From positions 1 through 51,217 of the forward strand of contig JAQYCQ010000028.1 in NCBI GenBank assembly GCA_028724585.1: a stretch of 51,217 nucleotides of DNA. The letters are read 5' to 3'. A model generated the notes under the pieces. That model had not been told where the DNA came from. It did no database searches and saw nothing but the letters and a program-made list of their open reading frames with translations. Positions 24,037 to 32,218 of the stretch are shown piece after piece. Positions within the stretch are counted from its first letter, which is position 1, and the number at the start of each line of letters is the position of its first letter. The stretch is from Bacillota bacterium. GTDB lineage: Bacteria; Bacillota; Clostridia; Peptostreptococcales; Anaerovoracaceae. The position numbers and the translations under genes were made by a program.

Positions 24037-24058
24037 ACGGCCCCGAAGGGACCGCCTT
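24037..24058 (-). terminator. Terminator of the M23 peptidase gene
   Basis: On the minus strand, CGGTCCC-TTC-GGGGCCG (an imperfect stem) is followed by TCTTTAT. It lies just after the peptidase stop at 24066 and before recJ. Confidence 0.55.
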
Positions 24059-24065
24059 GCGCGTT

Positions 24066-25193
24066 TTAAAGATAATTCGACGGATTCGTAGTCGAGCCGT
24101 TCAGTCTTACCTCAAAATGGCAGTGAGGTCCTGTAGACTGACCAGTGCTTCCTACTAATGCTATGTTCTGCCCCTTAGTCACATGCTGTCCCTGACTTAC
24201 CAGCAGTCTGCTGCAGTGACCGTACAGTGTTACTATCCCGCCTCCGTGGTCTATCATTACGCAGTTTCCATATCCGCCTCTTACCGATGCGTAAATTACA
24301 GTACCATCGTTAGCGGCCAGTATCTGCGAACCCTCTGGAGCTCCTATATCAAGACCTGAATGGAATTTTGTCGTTTGCAGGATAGGATGGAACCTGTTTC
24401 CGTACGGAGAAGTTATCCTGTGAGAATCCGGTACAGGCCACATCATCTTATCGCCCGAATACGTCGAATTCGATGATGTGCTGGCCTGAAGCTGCCCCTG
24501 CTGCATTTCCTGAGTCAGGCGCTGGGCTTCTTTGTTAAGCTCGTCTATCTGCGCTTCCAGAGCCGCATTATCATTGGCAACCTTTTTCTGAAGCTCCTCA
24601 ACATCAGCTTTCTTCCCCTTAAGCTCAGCTTCACTCTGCTTCTTCTGGTTCTGCTGAGTCTTCAGCTGACTCTGCAGTTTTACCAGGGTATCCTTCTGTT
24701 TCGAGATGGCATCGTACTGCTGCTGCATTTTGCTCAGAACATTCTGGTCATTCTCATATATAAGCTGGATCATATCCATATTGGATATGAGCTCTGATAT
24801 ATCCGAAGAACCCAGCAGCACTTCGAGGATACCCGTATCGCCGCTCTTATACATTACTCTCAGACGTTCACCCAGGTCGTCGTTCTGCTTGGATATTTCA
24901 GCCTGTTTCTTATTCAGGCTTTTCTGAGCTTCCTGGATCTCGTCTTCTTTTTCGGCGATCTCTTTATCCGCAGAGCTTATCTCCTGCTGGATCTGCTGGA
25001 TCTGTTTATTAAGGCTGTCTATCTCGGACACGAGCTTATTCTGTTTCTCTTTGCCTTCTTTCAGCTGGTTCTGCGCCTGCTGCAGTCTGTCATTTACGCT
25101 GCCGGCTGAAGCGGCCGAAGCAGATAAAGGCACCAAGGTAAAAATCATCACGAGAGCCATCGCTGCCGCGGCTGCTCTTCTTCTTTTTTTCAA
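24066..25193 (-). CDS. Coiled-coil M23 peptidase (EnvC/murein hydrolase activator-like)
   Basis: A secreted peptidoglycan-hydrolase module. The signal peptide is Arg/Lys-rich then hydrophobic, with likely cleavage after SASA near residue 27. Two long coiled coils (about 33-110 and 150-235, Gln/Lys/Glu-rich) flank a short break, as in EnvC and clostridial FtsX partners. The C-terminal LytM/M23 domain keeps the metal ligands: His and Asp in FHSGLDIG and the HCHFEVR pair. ftsX and ftsE lie directly upstream, so it is very likely the extracellular partner switched by FtsEX during division. The start codon is TTG (25193), with GGGGGA about eight bases upstream; no better ATG precedes the signal peptide. 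Confidence 0.9.
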   Translation of the reverse strand: MKKRRRAAAAAMALVMIFTLVPLSASAASAGSVNDRLQQAQNQLKEGKEKQNKLVSEIDSLNKQIQQIQQEISSADKEIAEKEDEIQEAQKSLNKKQAEISKQNDDLGERLRVMYKSGDTGILEVLLGSSDISELISNMDMIQLIYENDQNVLSKMQQQYDAISKQKDTLVKLQSQLKTQQNQKKQSEAELKGKKADVEELQKKVANDNAALEAQIDELNKEAQRLTQEMQQGQLQASTSSNSTYSGDKMMWPVPDSHRITSPYGNRFHPILQTTKFHSGLDIGAPEGSQILAANDGTVIYASVRGGYGNCVMIDHGGGIVTLYGHCSRLLVSQGQHVTKGQNIALVGSTGQSTGPHCHFEVRLNGSTTNPSNYL

Positions 25194-25218
25194 ATCTCCG
25201 TTCCCCCTTGAAATGACC

Positions 25219-26112
25219 TTACGTATCGAGGAATCTCCTCATGGATATGATACTCCCTATAGCTCCTATGCTTATTCCCAGAGCCAGGAATATGATCGTA
25301 ATATTGCCGACCAGGAAGGATACAGGGACGAGCCTGGTGGAAAACATTACGAGAAGCTTCTGTGACGCGTTCTGGACAAAAGCATCGTAGAGACCTCCCA
25401 CGACCGCGGTCGATACAAGGGCAGAGATCACTCCGATAAATATCCCTTCAGTCAGGAAAGGCCCCCTTATGAACCAGTTGGTCGCCCCTACGTATTTCAT
25501 AATGCTTATCTCACGGCCCCGGGCCAGGACCGTAAGCCTTATCGTGTTCGCCACCACTATCACCGAAACGATCACCAGAAAGATTATCACGATCAGGGCG
25601 CCTATCTGAATAGCGTTAGTGATCCTGAGGATCTTATTTATGTCGTCCTGGCGATAGGCAACATCCTCTACGCCTTCCAGCTTGCTAGAATATGTTACCA
25701 GTCGGTCCGCGTCTTTTATGTCTTTCAGCCTTACCTGGAGAGACGCAGGAAGCGGATTCGCGGAGAGGCCGTCAAGCAGGTATCCCTTGCCTCCCCAGCG
25801 TTTCCTCATTATCTTCATAGCTTCGTCTTTGCTGACGTAATCCACGCTTTTTATATACCCCAGATTTTCGATATCATTTTTAAGCTCTTCAACCTGCGCG
25901 TCAGTATCGTCATCCTCAAGATATATCTCGACCATATCAAACTGATCCTCGGCGCTTCTGGTCATGATATTGACATTGACTGCCATGATCAGGAAAAGTC
26001 CCAGTATCAGCATCATTGCCGTTATCGCGAAAAGCGACGTGAACATCATGGTCTTGTTTCTTACGGTCTGGACAAAAGCCTGTTTTATAGTATATCCCAG
26101 AGCCCTGATCAT
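25219..26112 (-). CDS. ftsX: Cell division protein FtsX
   Basis: Membrane half of the FtsEX complex, which uses FtsE ATP hydrolysis to switch peptidoglycan hydrolases outside the cell. It has an N-terminal membrane helix (about 20-45), a large extracellular domain (about 48-160, with VEIYLEDDDTDAQVEEL and GLSANPLPASLQVRLKD), then three membrane helices around LVIIFLVIVSVIVVANTIRL, the ISIMKYVGATNWFIRGPF coupling helix, and the C-terminal pair. The 297-residue length is usual. The start overlaps the ftsE stop (ATGA). Confidence 0.96.
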   Translation of the reverse strand: MIRALGYTIKQAFVQTVRNKTMMFTSLFAITAMMLILGLFLIMAVNVNIMTRSAEDQFDMVEIYLEDDDTDAQVEELKNDIENLGYIKSVDYVSKDEAMKIMRKRWGGKGYLLDGLSANPLPASLQVRLKDIKDADRLVTYSSKLEGVEDVAYRQDDINKILRITNAIQIGALIVIIFLVIVSVIVVANTIRLTVLARGREISIMKYVGATNWFIRGPFLTEGIFIGVISALVSTAVVGGLYDAFVQNASQKLLVMFSTRLVPVSFLVGNITIIFLALGISIGAIGSIISMRRFLDT

Positions 26113-26966
26113 TTCACTTCACCTTCCCGGCTGTTTTTCTTATCTTCGACAGATGATATATCGGATACAGCAGTATTCTTCTCTTTTTTAAGGGATCTGA
26201 GCCTCTGCTGATATCTGTTCTCCCTCACTCTCTGTTCGAAGCTGTCCACATCTGCCGCCCTCTTGAGCCTGGCGTCGGCAGGACGTTTTTTCCTTACATA
26301 AAGCCCAGCCTTGTCATCCCTGACAATGTGTCCGTTTTCTATCTGGATAACGCGCTTTTCCATCCTGTCTACAATATCCTTGGCGTGCGTTACCATCACG
26401 ACCGTCGTTCCCCTCAGATTTATCTGGTTGAGCAGGTTCATTATCTCCCAGGATTTTTCCGGATCGAGATTGCCTGTAGGCTCGTCAGCTATGAGCACCT
26501 TAGGGTTGTTTACTATAGCCCTCGCTATAGCAGCCCTCTGCGCTTCGCCGCCGGAAAGCTCGTCAGGATAACTGTCCGCTTTTTCGCTTATCCCCACAAG
26601 ATTGAGGATGTGTGGCACCTGCTTTTTTATCAGCTTTTTCTTCTGGTGTACCGCTTCCATCGCGAAAGCGACATTCTCATATACGGTCATTCTCCTGAGC
26701 AGCCTGAAATCCTGAAAGACTATCCCTATATTCCTTCTGTAATACGGGATCAGCCTGTTCGGAAGCGCATTGACTTCGTAATCATCGAAGAAGATAGTAC
26801 CTTCGTCAGGCAGGGTCTCCCTGAGGATCAGCTTTATGAAAGTCGTTTTGCCGGCGCCGCTGGGGCCTACCAGGAAAACGAACTCCCCGTCGTTAATGCG
26901 TATATTGATTTCAGAAAGACCATTGCCCTCAGGATAAACTTTAGAAACATTTTTAAACTGGATCAT
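26109..26966 (-). CDS. ftsE: Cell division ATP-binding protein FtsE, C-terminally extended
   Basis: ABC ATPase of FtsEX. The Walker A is GPSGAGKTT (34-42), Q-loop VFQDFRLL, signature LSGGE (137-141) and Walker B VLIADEPTGNLD. The canonical protein ends near residue 228; this one continues for about 57 residues with a highly charged, Arg/Lys-rich tail (RKKRPADARLKRAADVDSFEQRVRENR and beyond). The tail is not in FtsE of model species and may contact another division protein. The promoter at 27025-27053 drives ftsE-ftsX-peptidase. Confidence 0.95.
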   Translation of the reverse strand: MIQFKNVSKVYPEGNGLSEINIRINDGEFVFLVGPSGAGKTTFIKLILRETLPDEGTIFFDDYEVNALPNRLIPYYRRNIGIVFQDFRLLRRMTVYENVAFAMEAVHQKKKLIKKQVPHILNLVGISEKADSYPDELSGGEAQRAAIARAIVNNPKVLIADEPTGNLDPEKSWEIMNLLNQINLRGTTVVMVTHAKDIVDRMEKRVIQIENGHIVRDDKAGLYVRKKRPADARLKRAADVDSFEQRVRENRYQQRLRSLKKEKNTAVSDISSVEDKKNSREGEVK

Positions 26967-27024
26967 CTCTATCCCCTCAGCCCACTTTTCTGAATAAATT
27001 TACCTTTTAAATTTACAATATTTT

Positions 27025-27053
27025 ATTATAATGATTTTTATAGCATTTAACAA
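27025..27053 (-). promoter_or_regulatory. Promoter for ftsE-ftsX-M23
   Basis: Minus strand TTGTTA (27053-27048), 17-base spacer, TATAAT (27030-27025). Transcription would begin near 27018. Confidence 0.7.
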
Positions 27054-27135
27054 GCGTCTGAAGGCCGTCCGCGCGGCAGGCCAATCAGTCCACTTCAGGC
27101 ATATTACCTAGTTTTCCATGAAAGGAGAAATGTTA

Positions 27136-27732
27136 ATGAGCATCAGCAGCGAAAAATCACAGGTCCGGAAGAGCGTCATCCATAAGCGCAGCGCCCTCAC
27201 CCCTGCGGCAATAGAAGAATGCGCTGAGAAGCGCCTCATGCCGCTTGCCGGATTTATCGAAAAGCTCACCGGCAAAAAACTCAGTGAGCTCACTGTCATG
27301 TCCTTCATGTCATACAATACGGAATTCCCTACCAGAAAGATGAACCAGCTGCTTCTCGACAAAGGCGCGCGCCTGGCTGTGCCTTACACGAGCCCTGATT
27401 TCCAGATAATATCCTGCATAATATCTTCGATGGACGACCTTAAGCTTTCGAAGATGGGTATACCGGAACCCGATCCGGCCGTGACTGAACATATAAAAGC
27501 TTCAGACGCGGATATCATCCTCATGCCGGGAGCTGCTTTCGACAAAGGCGGCGGCCGCCTGGGATACGGAAAGGGCTGCTACGACCGTTTCCTTGCTGAA
27601 TCCGCCGGCAAACTGCCTCCGCTTGCGGCTCTTACATGGTCTTTACAGATCGTAGACAGCGTTCCTCAGGACGAAAATGACCTTAAAGTGGATTACCTCT
27701 TCACAGAGGACAGCATCATCGCGTGCCGCTGA
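27136..27732 (+). CDS. 5-formyltetrahydrofolate cyclo-ligase
   Basis: Converts 5-formyl-tetrahydrofolate to 5,10-methenyl-tetrahydrofolate with ATP, recycling folate for one-carbon reactions such as those of PurN and AICAR transformylase. The ATP/substrate loop GGGRLGYGKGCYDRFL and the MPGAAFDKGG segment are diagnostic; SFMSYNTEFPTRKM is the N-terminal substrate segment. The product is 198 residues. The frame begins at 27118, but AAAGGAG at 27121-27127 serves the ATG at 27136, eight bases on. It converges with, and overlaps by 17 bases, the degenerate MinD-like gene. Confidence 0.93.
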   Translation: MSISSEKSQVRKSVIHKRSALTPAAIEECAEKRLMPLAGFIEKLTGKKLSELTVMSFMSYNTEFPTRKMNQLLLDKGARLAVPYTSPDFQIISCIISSMDDLKLSKMGIPEPDPAVTEHIKASDADIILMPGAAFDKGGGRLGYGKGCYDRFLAESAGKLPPLAALTWSLQIVDSVPQDENDLKVDYLFTEDSIIACR

Positions 27733-28825
27733 CAGCGCACACGCTCCTGATCCTGTCCGCAAGTCCGCAGAGCGGCTCCATGAGCTGTCTGCGGACATTT
27801 TCGTACCTGTAGGGATTTTCTCCCGTATACTCGCAGCGGTAAATATATCCGGGGTCGATAAAGGGCAGGAAAACCGCGTCGTACGTGCCCAGAAACCTCA
27901 GGACAGCCGAGCTTTCTACTCCCCGGTTCATTTTGTTTACAGCAAAGACAGCAGGTACACCGCATTCCTGGATCATTTCCAGCACCTGCTCCGCCCCGTC
28001 CGCCTTAGATGGAAGCGGATCGAACACCGCTATCAGCGCGTCGAGGTTTCCTCTGAGGAATTCTTTTTCTTCGTAGATCTCACGACGCGTATAAACTCTC
28101 AGAACAAAGTCTCCTTCCAGCGAATCAATAAATTCCGCTTTCGCATCCGGCCGGACTGCATGTTCCCGGTCCGCGCACTGCCCCCTGGATACAGCCCAGC
28201 AGATCCCCTCGTCCTCGTTTACTGCCAGTCTGCCGGCGCCCATTCCCTGAGCCGCGCCGGCCTTTATCATCTCATTTATATCCTGAAAACTCCCATCCGG
28301 AAATCTCCTGTCGAGGCAGAGCGCCCTGTAAAAATATCCGCAGCCCGGCGCGTATACGCTCACGAGACCTCCGGTCTCAAGGATCTCCGATGCCAGCTCC
28401 TCCGCAAGGACCATGGCCAGAAACCCGGCTCCCCGATCATCATTCAGCCCTGCTATTCCGATCTTAATACGCGGGGCCGGTACCGGCCTGGTCACTTCCT
28501 CGAAGGAACTACCTTTGCCGGAGGTCTCCTCCGCCGGTGCCACACCCGCAACCGCAAGCTCCCTCTCCAGGCTCCGCATGTGGTCAGGTCCCCCGACTAT
28601 CAGCCTTATCCTGTCAGCGTAAGCTTTCTTCCGTATGGCTGCCGCAGCGAAGCTGCTCCCGCTCAGGAAGGCAGGGTCTACGATTACAATATCTGGTTTT
28701 TCGTCATCGACGCTGCCGAAGGCCGTGTCCGCGGAGCGGTCGAAGGAAAAAAGGGCCGAGCCCCCGTATTTCTTTTTCAGCCTGTCGTATTTTTCTGGTC
28801 TTGTAGTTAAAATCTTTATTACCAT
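27716..28825 (-). CDS. Degenerate MinD/CpaE-like protein without a P-loop lysine
   Basis: Not assigned to a named family with certainty. Residues 1-100 look like a receiver-type alpha/beta fold (DEKPDIVIVDPAFL; RIRLIVGGPDH). From residue 118 a MinD/ParA-like fold begins: RIKIGIAGLNDDRGAGFLA aligns with the deviant Walker A KGGxGKT, but the two lysines and the Ser/Thr are replaced (Phe135, Leu136). Later segments NLDALIAVFDPLPSK and VPAVFAVNKMNRGV match the switch II and NKxxxG regions of that fold. This order, REC-like then ParA-like, is that of CpaE. It probably does not hydrolyse ATP. The ATG at 28825 has CGGAG five bases upstream. It has its own promoter and overlaps the convergent folate gene by 17 bases. 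Confidence 0.65.
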   Translation of the reverse strand: MVIKILTTRPEKYDRLKKKYGGSALFSFDRSADTAFGSVDDEKPDIVIVDPAFLSGSSFAAAAIRKKAYADRIRLIVGGPDHMRSLERELAVAGVAPAEETSGKGSSFEEVTRPVPAPRIKIGIAGLNDDRGAGFLAMVLAEELASEILETGGLVSVYAPGCGYFYRALCLDRRFPDGSFQDINEMIKAGAAQGMGAGRLAVNEDEGICWAVSRGQCADREHAVRPDAKAEFIDSLEGDFVLRVYTRREIYEEKEFLRGNLDALIAVFDPLPSKADGAEQVLEMIQECGVPAVFAVNKMNRGVESSAVLRFLGTYDAVFLPFIDPGYIYRCEYTGENPYRYENVRRQLMEPLCGLADRIRSVCAVSGTR

Positions 28826-28895
28826 GTTCACTCCGGATATCTTTCTCAGGCTGCGGTGCAGTATGAGTAATTGCGGTCAAATCTTTTTCATGTAA

Positions 28896-28924
28896 AATAT
28901 ATCATTATTTACATTTTATGTCAA
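28896..28924 (-). promoter_or_regulatory. Promoter for the MinD/CpaE-like gene
   Basis: Minus strand TTGACA (28924-28919), 17-base spacer, TATATT (28901-28896): near consensus, in an AT-rich stretch. It gives a leader of about 65 bases. Confidence 0.75.
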
Positions 28925-29034
28925 CAATTCTTTTTATAAATAGCGGCCGGCGCCTTTTCTGAATGGAAATATGCTTTTACACTTCCTTAAAAGCACCTGC
29001 CGTCTGGTAATATATCCGGATAACAAAAATATTC

Positions 29035-29739
29035 TTAAAGCGACTTGAGGTATTCTATTTCGTTTTTAGAAAGCTTTTTATACTGGCCCGGTTTGAGATG
29101 GCCCAGCTTCAGATTGCCGTAAGCGGTACGCCTGAGCTTTATCACTTCGTGACCGACTGCCGAGAACATTCTTCTAACCTGCCGGTTGCGGCCTTCGCCT
29201 ATCCTGATCTCCACGATAGATGTTGATTCGCTCTGTTTTATGATCTCGACTTCTGCCGGCGCTGTGGGCCTTCTGTCGCCTATGTCGACGCCTTTCCTCA
29301 GCTTTTCTGCATCTGAAAGGTGCATCAGGCCTTTGACCTCTGCCAGGTACGTCTTTTTTACTTCCCCTGACGGATGCATCAGCCTGTTGGCCAGGTCGCC
29401 GTCATTGGTCAGTATGAGCAGGCCTGATGTGTTGTAATCCAGCCTTCCCACCGGATAGATCCTTTCCTTTACGTCCGGCATGAGGTCCAGTACGGTCTCC
29501 CTGCCCCTGTCATCGTTGACGGTTGTGATATATCCGACCGGCTTGTTCAGCATATAATAGACGGTTTTTTTCTCCGGTTTTATGACTCTTCCGGAAACCT
29601 CTACCACATCGCCTTCTTTCACATCCCAGCCTACCGGCGCGACCGCGCCGTTGACCTTGACGCGGCCCTGCGCTATGAGCTCGTCAGCCTTGCGGCGGGA
29701 AACGACTCCGCTGTGCGCTATATATTTATTTAATCTCAT
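29035..29739 (-). CDS. 23S rRNA pseudouridine synthase, RluB/RsuA family
   Basis: Makes pseudouridine in rRNA. An S4 RNA-binding domain covers residues 1-60 (MRLNKYIAHSGVVSRRKADELI). The catalytic Asp101 is in GRLDYNTSGLLILTNDGDL, and the family segments LNKPVGYITTVND and GRNRQVRRMFSAVGH are present. At 234 residues it matches Gram-positive RluB-type enzymes. GGGGAG lies about ten bases before the ATG. It is the last gene of the long array that begins at purL. Confidence 0.94.
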   Translation of the reverse strand: MRLNKYIAHSGVVSRRKADELIAQGRVKVNGAVAPVGWDVKEGDVVEVSGRVIKPEKKTVYYMLNKPVGYITTVNDDRGRETVLDLMPDVKERIYPVGRLDYNTSGLLILTNDGDLANRLMHPSGEVKKTYLAEVKGLMHLSDAEKLRKGVDIGDRRPTAPAEVEIIKQSESTSIVEIRIGEGRNRQVRRMFSAVGHEVIKLRRTAYGNLKLGHLKPGQYKKLSKNEIEYLKSL

Positions 29740-29756
29740 TATCTATGGACTCCCCT

Positions 29757-30890
29757 TCACTTATACTGCTGCCTTATCCTGACCAGCCATTCTGAAAATG
29801 CTTGCAGCCCCGACCTTATCATCTCATTTTCCCTGCCGAAACCCAGCCTGAAATGGTCGTCGTAGCCGAAGGCACTGCCCGGCACGAACATTACGCCGGC
29901 CTCGTTCTGGGCTCTTTCGCACAGCTCCTCCGACCCCATATCAAGATCGAATCTGATAAAGGCTGTCGTGCCCGCGTGGGGACGCACATAGGAAAAGCCG
30001 CGCTCACTGTCGACCCAGTCGGAAACCGTCTGCTCATTTTCGCGGCATATATCGGCATTCCTCCTGGAAAGCATGTCTCTGTTCTCGAGCGCCAGGCATG
30101 AGATCAGGTCGTCAATCTTTCCAACACTGATGATATGGTAATCCCTGTATCTGTTGATATCGTCTATGACCTCGCGCGGCCCGGCTATCCATCCCAGCCT
30201 CACGCCGGCAAGCGAAAATGTCTTTGACATGCTCCCGGTAACGACGGCTTTTTCATAAAGGTCGACGGCTGAAACGCCGAAAGGCTCTCCGTAGTAATTA
30301 AGGCCTCTGTAAGCTTCGTCGCAGAGAAGCCATGCTCCGCTCCTGGCGCATATATCGGCTATTGCCTTCAGTATCTTTTCGTCCATGACAGAGCCCGTCG
30401 GGTTGTCCGGGTTATTGATACATACAGCCCTGGTGTCAGTGCCGACAGCTTCAGCCAGCTCATCCAGATCGACCTGCCATCCGTTTTCCTCTTTAAGGTA
30501 AACGAAGCTTATATCCGCGCCTATCGAAGAAGGAAGGGAATAATGCTGCTGATAAGCCGGCACGACGCACACTACCTTATCTCCGGCAGAAATAAGGGAC
30601 ATCAGTACCAGGGCGTTCGCTCCTATCGCTCCGTGGGCAATGGTCACCCTGTCCGCGGAAACGCTTCCGTAAAGGCCGGCTATGAGCTCCCTCAGGCGTT
30701 CTGATCCCGTTATATCGCCGTAGTCCAGCTTTATCTTCATAATATCATCAGCGAGAGCCCCGCGTCCGCATGTCATATCAGCAAGCTCTCCGAGAGTGAG
30801 AGGCAGCGCGCATGTTTCCGACAGGTTATACCTGCAGTGAGTCTCATGCTCGTTCAGCCACATCTCTACCCCAAAATCGTCTATCTTCAA
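29757..30890 (-). CDS. Class I/II aminotransferase
   Basis: A fold-type I PLP aminotransferase. The PLP lysine is in TGSMSKTFSLAGVRLGW; other core motifs are HGAIGANALVLMSLISAGD, NNPDNPTGSVMDEKIL and CDEAYRGLNY. The amino-terminal block NLSETCALPLTLGELADM also occurs in the capreomycidine-synthase-like subgroup, but no natural-product cluster is present and the substrate is unknown. The likely start is TTG at 30890 with GGAGG eight bases upstream, just after the GIY-YIG stop; ATG at 30863 has no good site, and the open frame to 30941 would overlap the previous gene by 50 bases. Confidence 0.88.
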   Translation of the reverse strand: MKIDDFGVEMWLNEHETHCRYNLSETCALPLTLGELADMTCGRGALADDIMKIKLDYGDITGSERLRELIAGLYGSVSADRVTIAHGAIGANALVLMSLISAGDKVVCVVPAYQQHYSLPSSIGADISFVYLKEENGWQVDLDELAEAVGTDTRAVCINNPDNPTGSVMDEKILKAIADICARSGAWLLCDEAYRGLNYYGEPFGVSAVDLYEKAVVTGSMSKTFSLAGVRLGWIAGPREVIDDINRYRDYHIISVGKIDDLISCLALENRDMLSRRNADICRENEQTVSDWVDSERGFSYVRPHAGTTAFIRFDLDMGSEELCERAQNEAGVMFVPGSAFGYDDHFRLGFGRENEMIRSGLQAFSEWLVRIRQQYK

Positions 30891-30891
30891 A

Positions 30892-31212
30892 TCATTTTCC
30901 TCCAGATGGCAGCAGCTTTTTATATTTCTTCTTCTCTTCATCGGCCAGCAGGTTTTTCTCCGAAAAGACCAGCTGTTCCTTTTTGCCGCGCGTCAGCTTT
31001 TTGATGGCGGCTTCCCTGCTGAGGGCCTCTCCTCTGCCGGCGGCACGCTCATAGTAGATCAGCCTGACCGGCCTCCTCGCTCTCGTATATTTAGCTCCCC
31101 TGCCGCTGTTGTGGGTCTTTACGCGTGCCCCGACATCAGTCGTCCATCCTGTGTAAAGAGTTCCGTCCGCGCATAGGAGCATATATACGAAGCTCTCAGA
31201 CTCAGTCGTCAC
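30892..31212 (-). CDS. GIY-YIG nuclease domain protein (UPF0213-like)
   Basis: A single-domain GIY-YIG protein of the short YhbQ/UFP0213 type. The two motif strands appear as FVYMLLCADGTLYTGWT, followed by the conserved Arg and Glu region (KYTRARRPVRLIYYE) and EAIKK-type helix REAAIKKLTRGKKE. Members have been suggested to act on nicked or damaged DNA. The frame is open to 31269, overlapping gpsA; the GTG at 31212 gives a 106-residue protein starting a few residues before the domain, the usual geometry. The start is uncertain because the ribosome binding site is weak. Confidence 0.82.
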   Translation of the reverse strand: MTTESESFVYMLLCADGTLYTGWTTDVGARVKTHNSGRGAKYTRARRPVRLIYYERAAGRGEALSREAAIKKLTRGKKEQLVFSEKNLLADEEKKKYKKLLPSGGK

Positions 31213-32218
31213 CTTCGTTCTTTCTCTTTCTGAGCATGAGATTCCTGACCGCTTCAGGACCTTTGACACTGCCCTCTATGACCAGGTGAAGCTGCTCCGT
31301 TATAGGCATTTCCACATTAAGCTTTTTTGACAGCTGATAAGCCGCTTCTGTAGTTTGGATACCCTCTACCACCATTCCTACCTGCTTTATGGCCTCCGAA
31401 GGCTCTACACCCTGGCCGATGAGTATGCCGCAGCGCCTGTTTCTGCTGTGCATGCTGGTGCAGGTAACTATAAGGTCTCCGAGACCGGCAAGTCCCATGA
31501 AAGTGATCCTTTCTCCGCCCATCTTCTCACCCATGCGGGCCATTTCAGTAAGGCCCCTGGTCATGAGCGCCGCCTTGGCATTGTCTCCGTATCCCATTCC
31601 GTCTGAGATCCCGGCAGCCAGGGCAATTATGTTCTTGAGGGCTCCGCCCACTTCAACGCCGACTACGTCGTCGTTAGTATATACTCTCATGGACTCTGTC
31701 ATAAAAAGATCCTGTATGAGCTTAGCGCATCCTTCGTCGTCAGAAGCAGCTGTGAGCGTCGTCGGCATGAGCCTTCCGACCTCCTCCGCGTGCGAAGGGC
31801 CGGACAGTACGACGAAAGGCAGGTCAGGCCTTATCTCTTTGACGATCTCGGAAACACGCTTAAGAGTTCCCAGCTCTATACCCTTGGCACAGTTTACGAC
31901 TACAGTACCCGGCTTAAGATATTCCGAAGCGTTAGCGAAGGTCTCGCGGAAAGCCTGGGCAGGGACTACGAATATTACGATATCTCTGTCTCTGAGCGCG
32001 TACTCAAGGTCGCTTGTTATCTCGACATTCTCAGGGATCTTGACATCCTGCAGATACTTCCTGTTTTCTCTGGACGCGGCTGCTTCGCTCATTTTTTCGC
32101 GATTCCTGCCCCAGAGTATCACGTCGTGCCCTCCTGAAGCCAGAGAAATAGAAATAGCGGTTCCCCAGCTGCCGGCTCCTATGACGGAGACAGCACGCTC
32201 TTTCTTATCAGTTGTCAT
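31202..32218 (-). CDS. gpsA: Glycerol-3-phosphate dehydrogenase [NAD(P)+]
   Basis: Reduces dihydroxyacetone phosphate to sn-glycerol 3-phosphate, the backbone for phospholipids. The Rossmann loop is GAGSWGTAIS (residues 14-23); the catalytic Lys is in GGALKNIIALAAGISDGMGYGDN and the substrate segment is GLAGLGDLIVTCTS. AAAGGAGG lies six bases before the ATG. It follows plsY with an 11-base overlap, so the G3P maker and the G3P acyltransferase are coupled. Confidence 0.97.
   Translation of the reverse strand: MTTDKKERAVSVIGAGSWGTAISISLASGGHDVILWGRNREKMSEAAASRENRKYLQDVKIPENVEITSDLEYALRDRDIVIFVVPAQAFRETFANASEYLKPGTVVVNCAKGIELGTLKRVSEIVKEIRPDLPFVVLSGPSHAEEVGRLMPTTLTAASDDEGCAKLIQDLFMTESMRVYTNDDVVGVEVGGALKNIIALAAGISDGMGYGDNAKAALMTRGLTEMARMGEKMGGERITFMGLAGLGDLIVTCTSMHSRNRRCGILIGQGVEPSEAIKQVGMVVEGIQTTEAAYQLSKKLNVEMPITEQLHLVIEGSVKGPEAVRNLMLRKRKNEGDD

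Noticed and set aside
27677-28810. 377-codon plus-strand open frame opposite the MinD-like gene
   Set aside because: I weighed this because the minus-strand protein is itself degenerate. The minus-strand frame has a promoter, ribosome binding site and MinD/CpaE-like blocks; the plus-strand frame has none.
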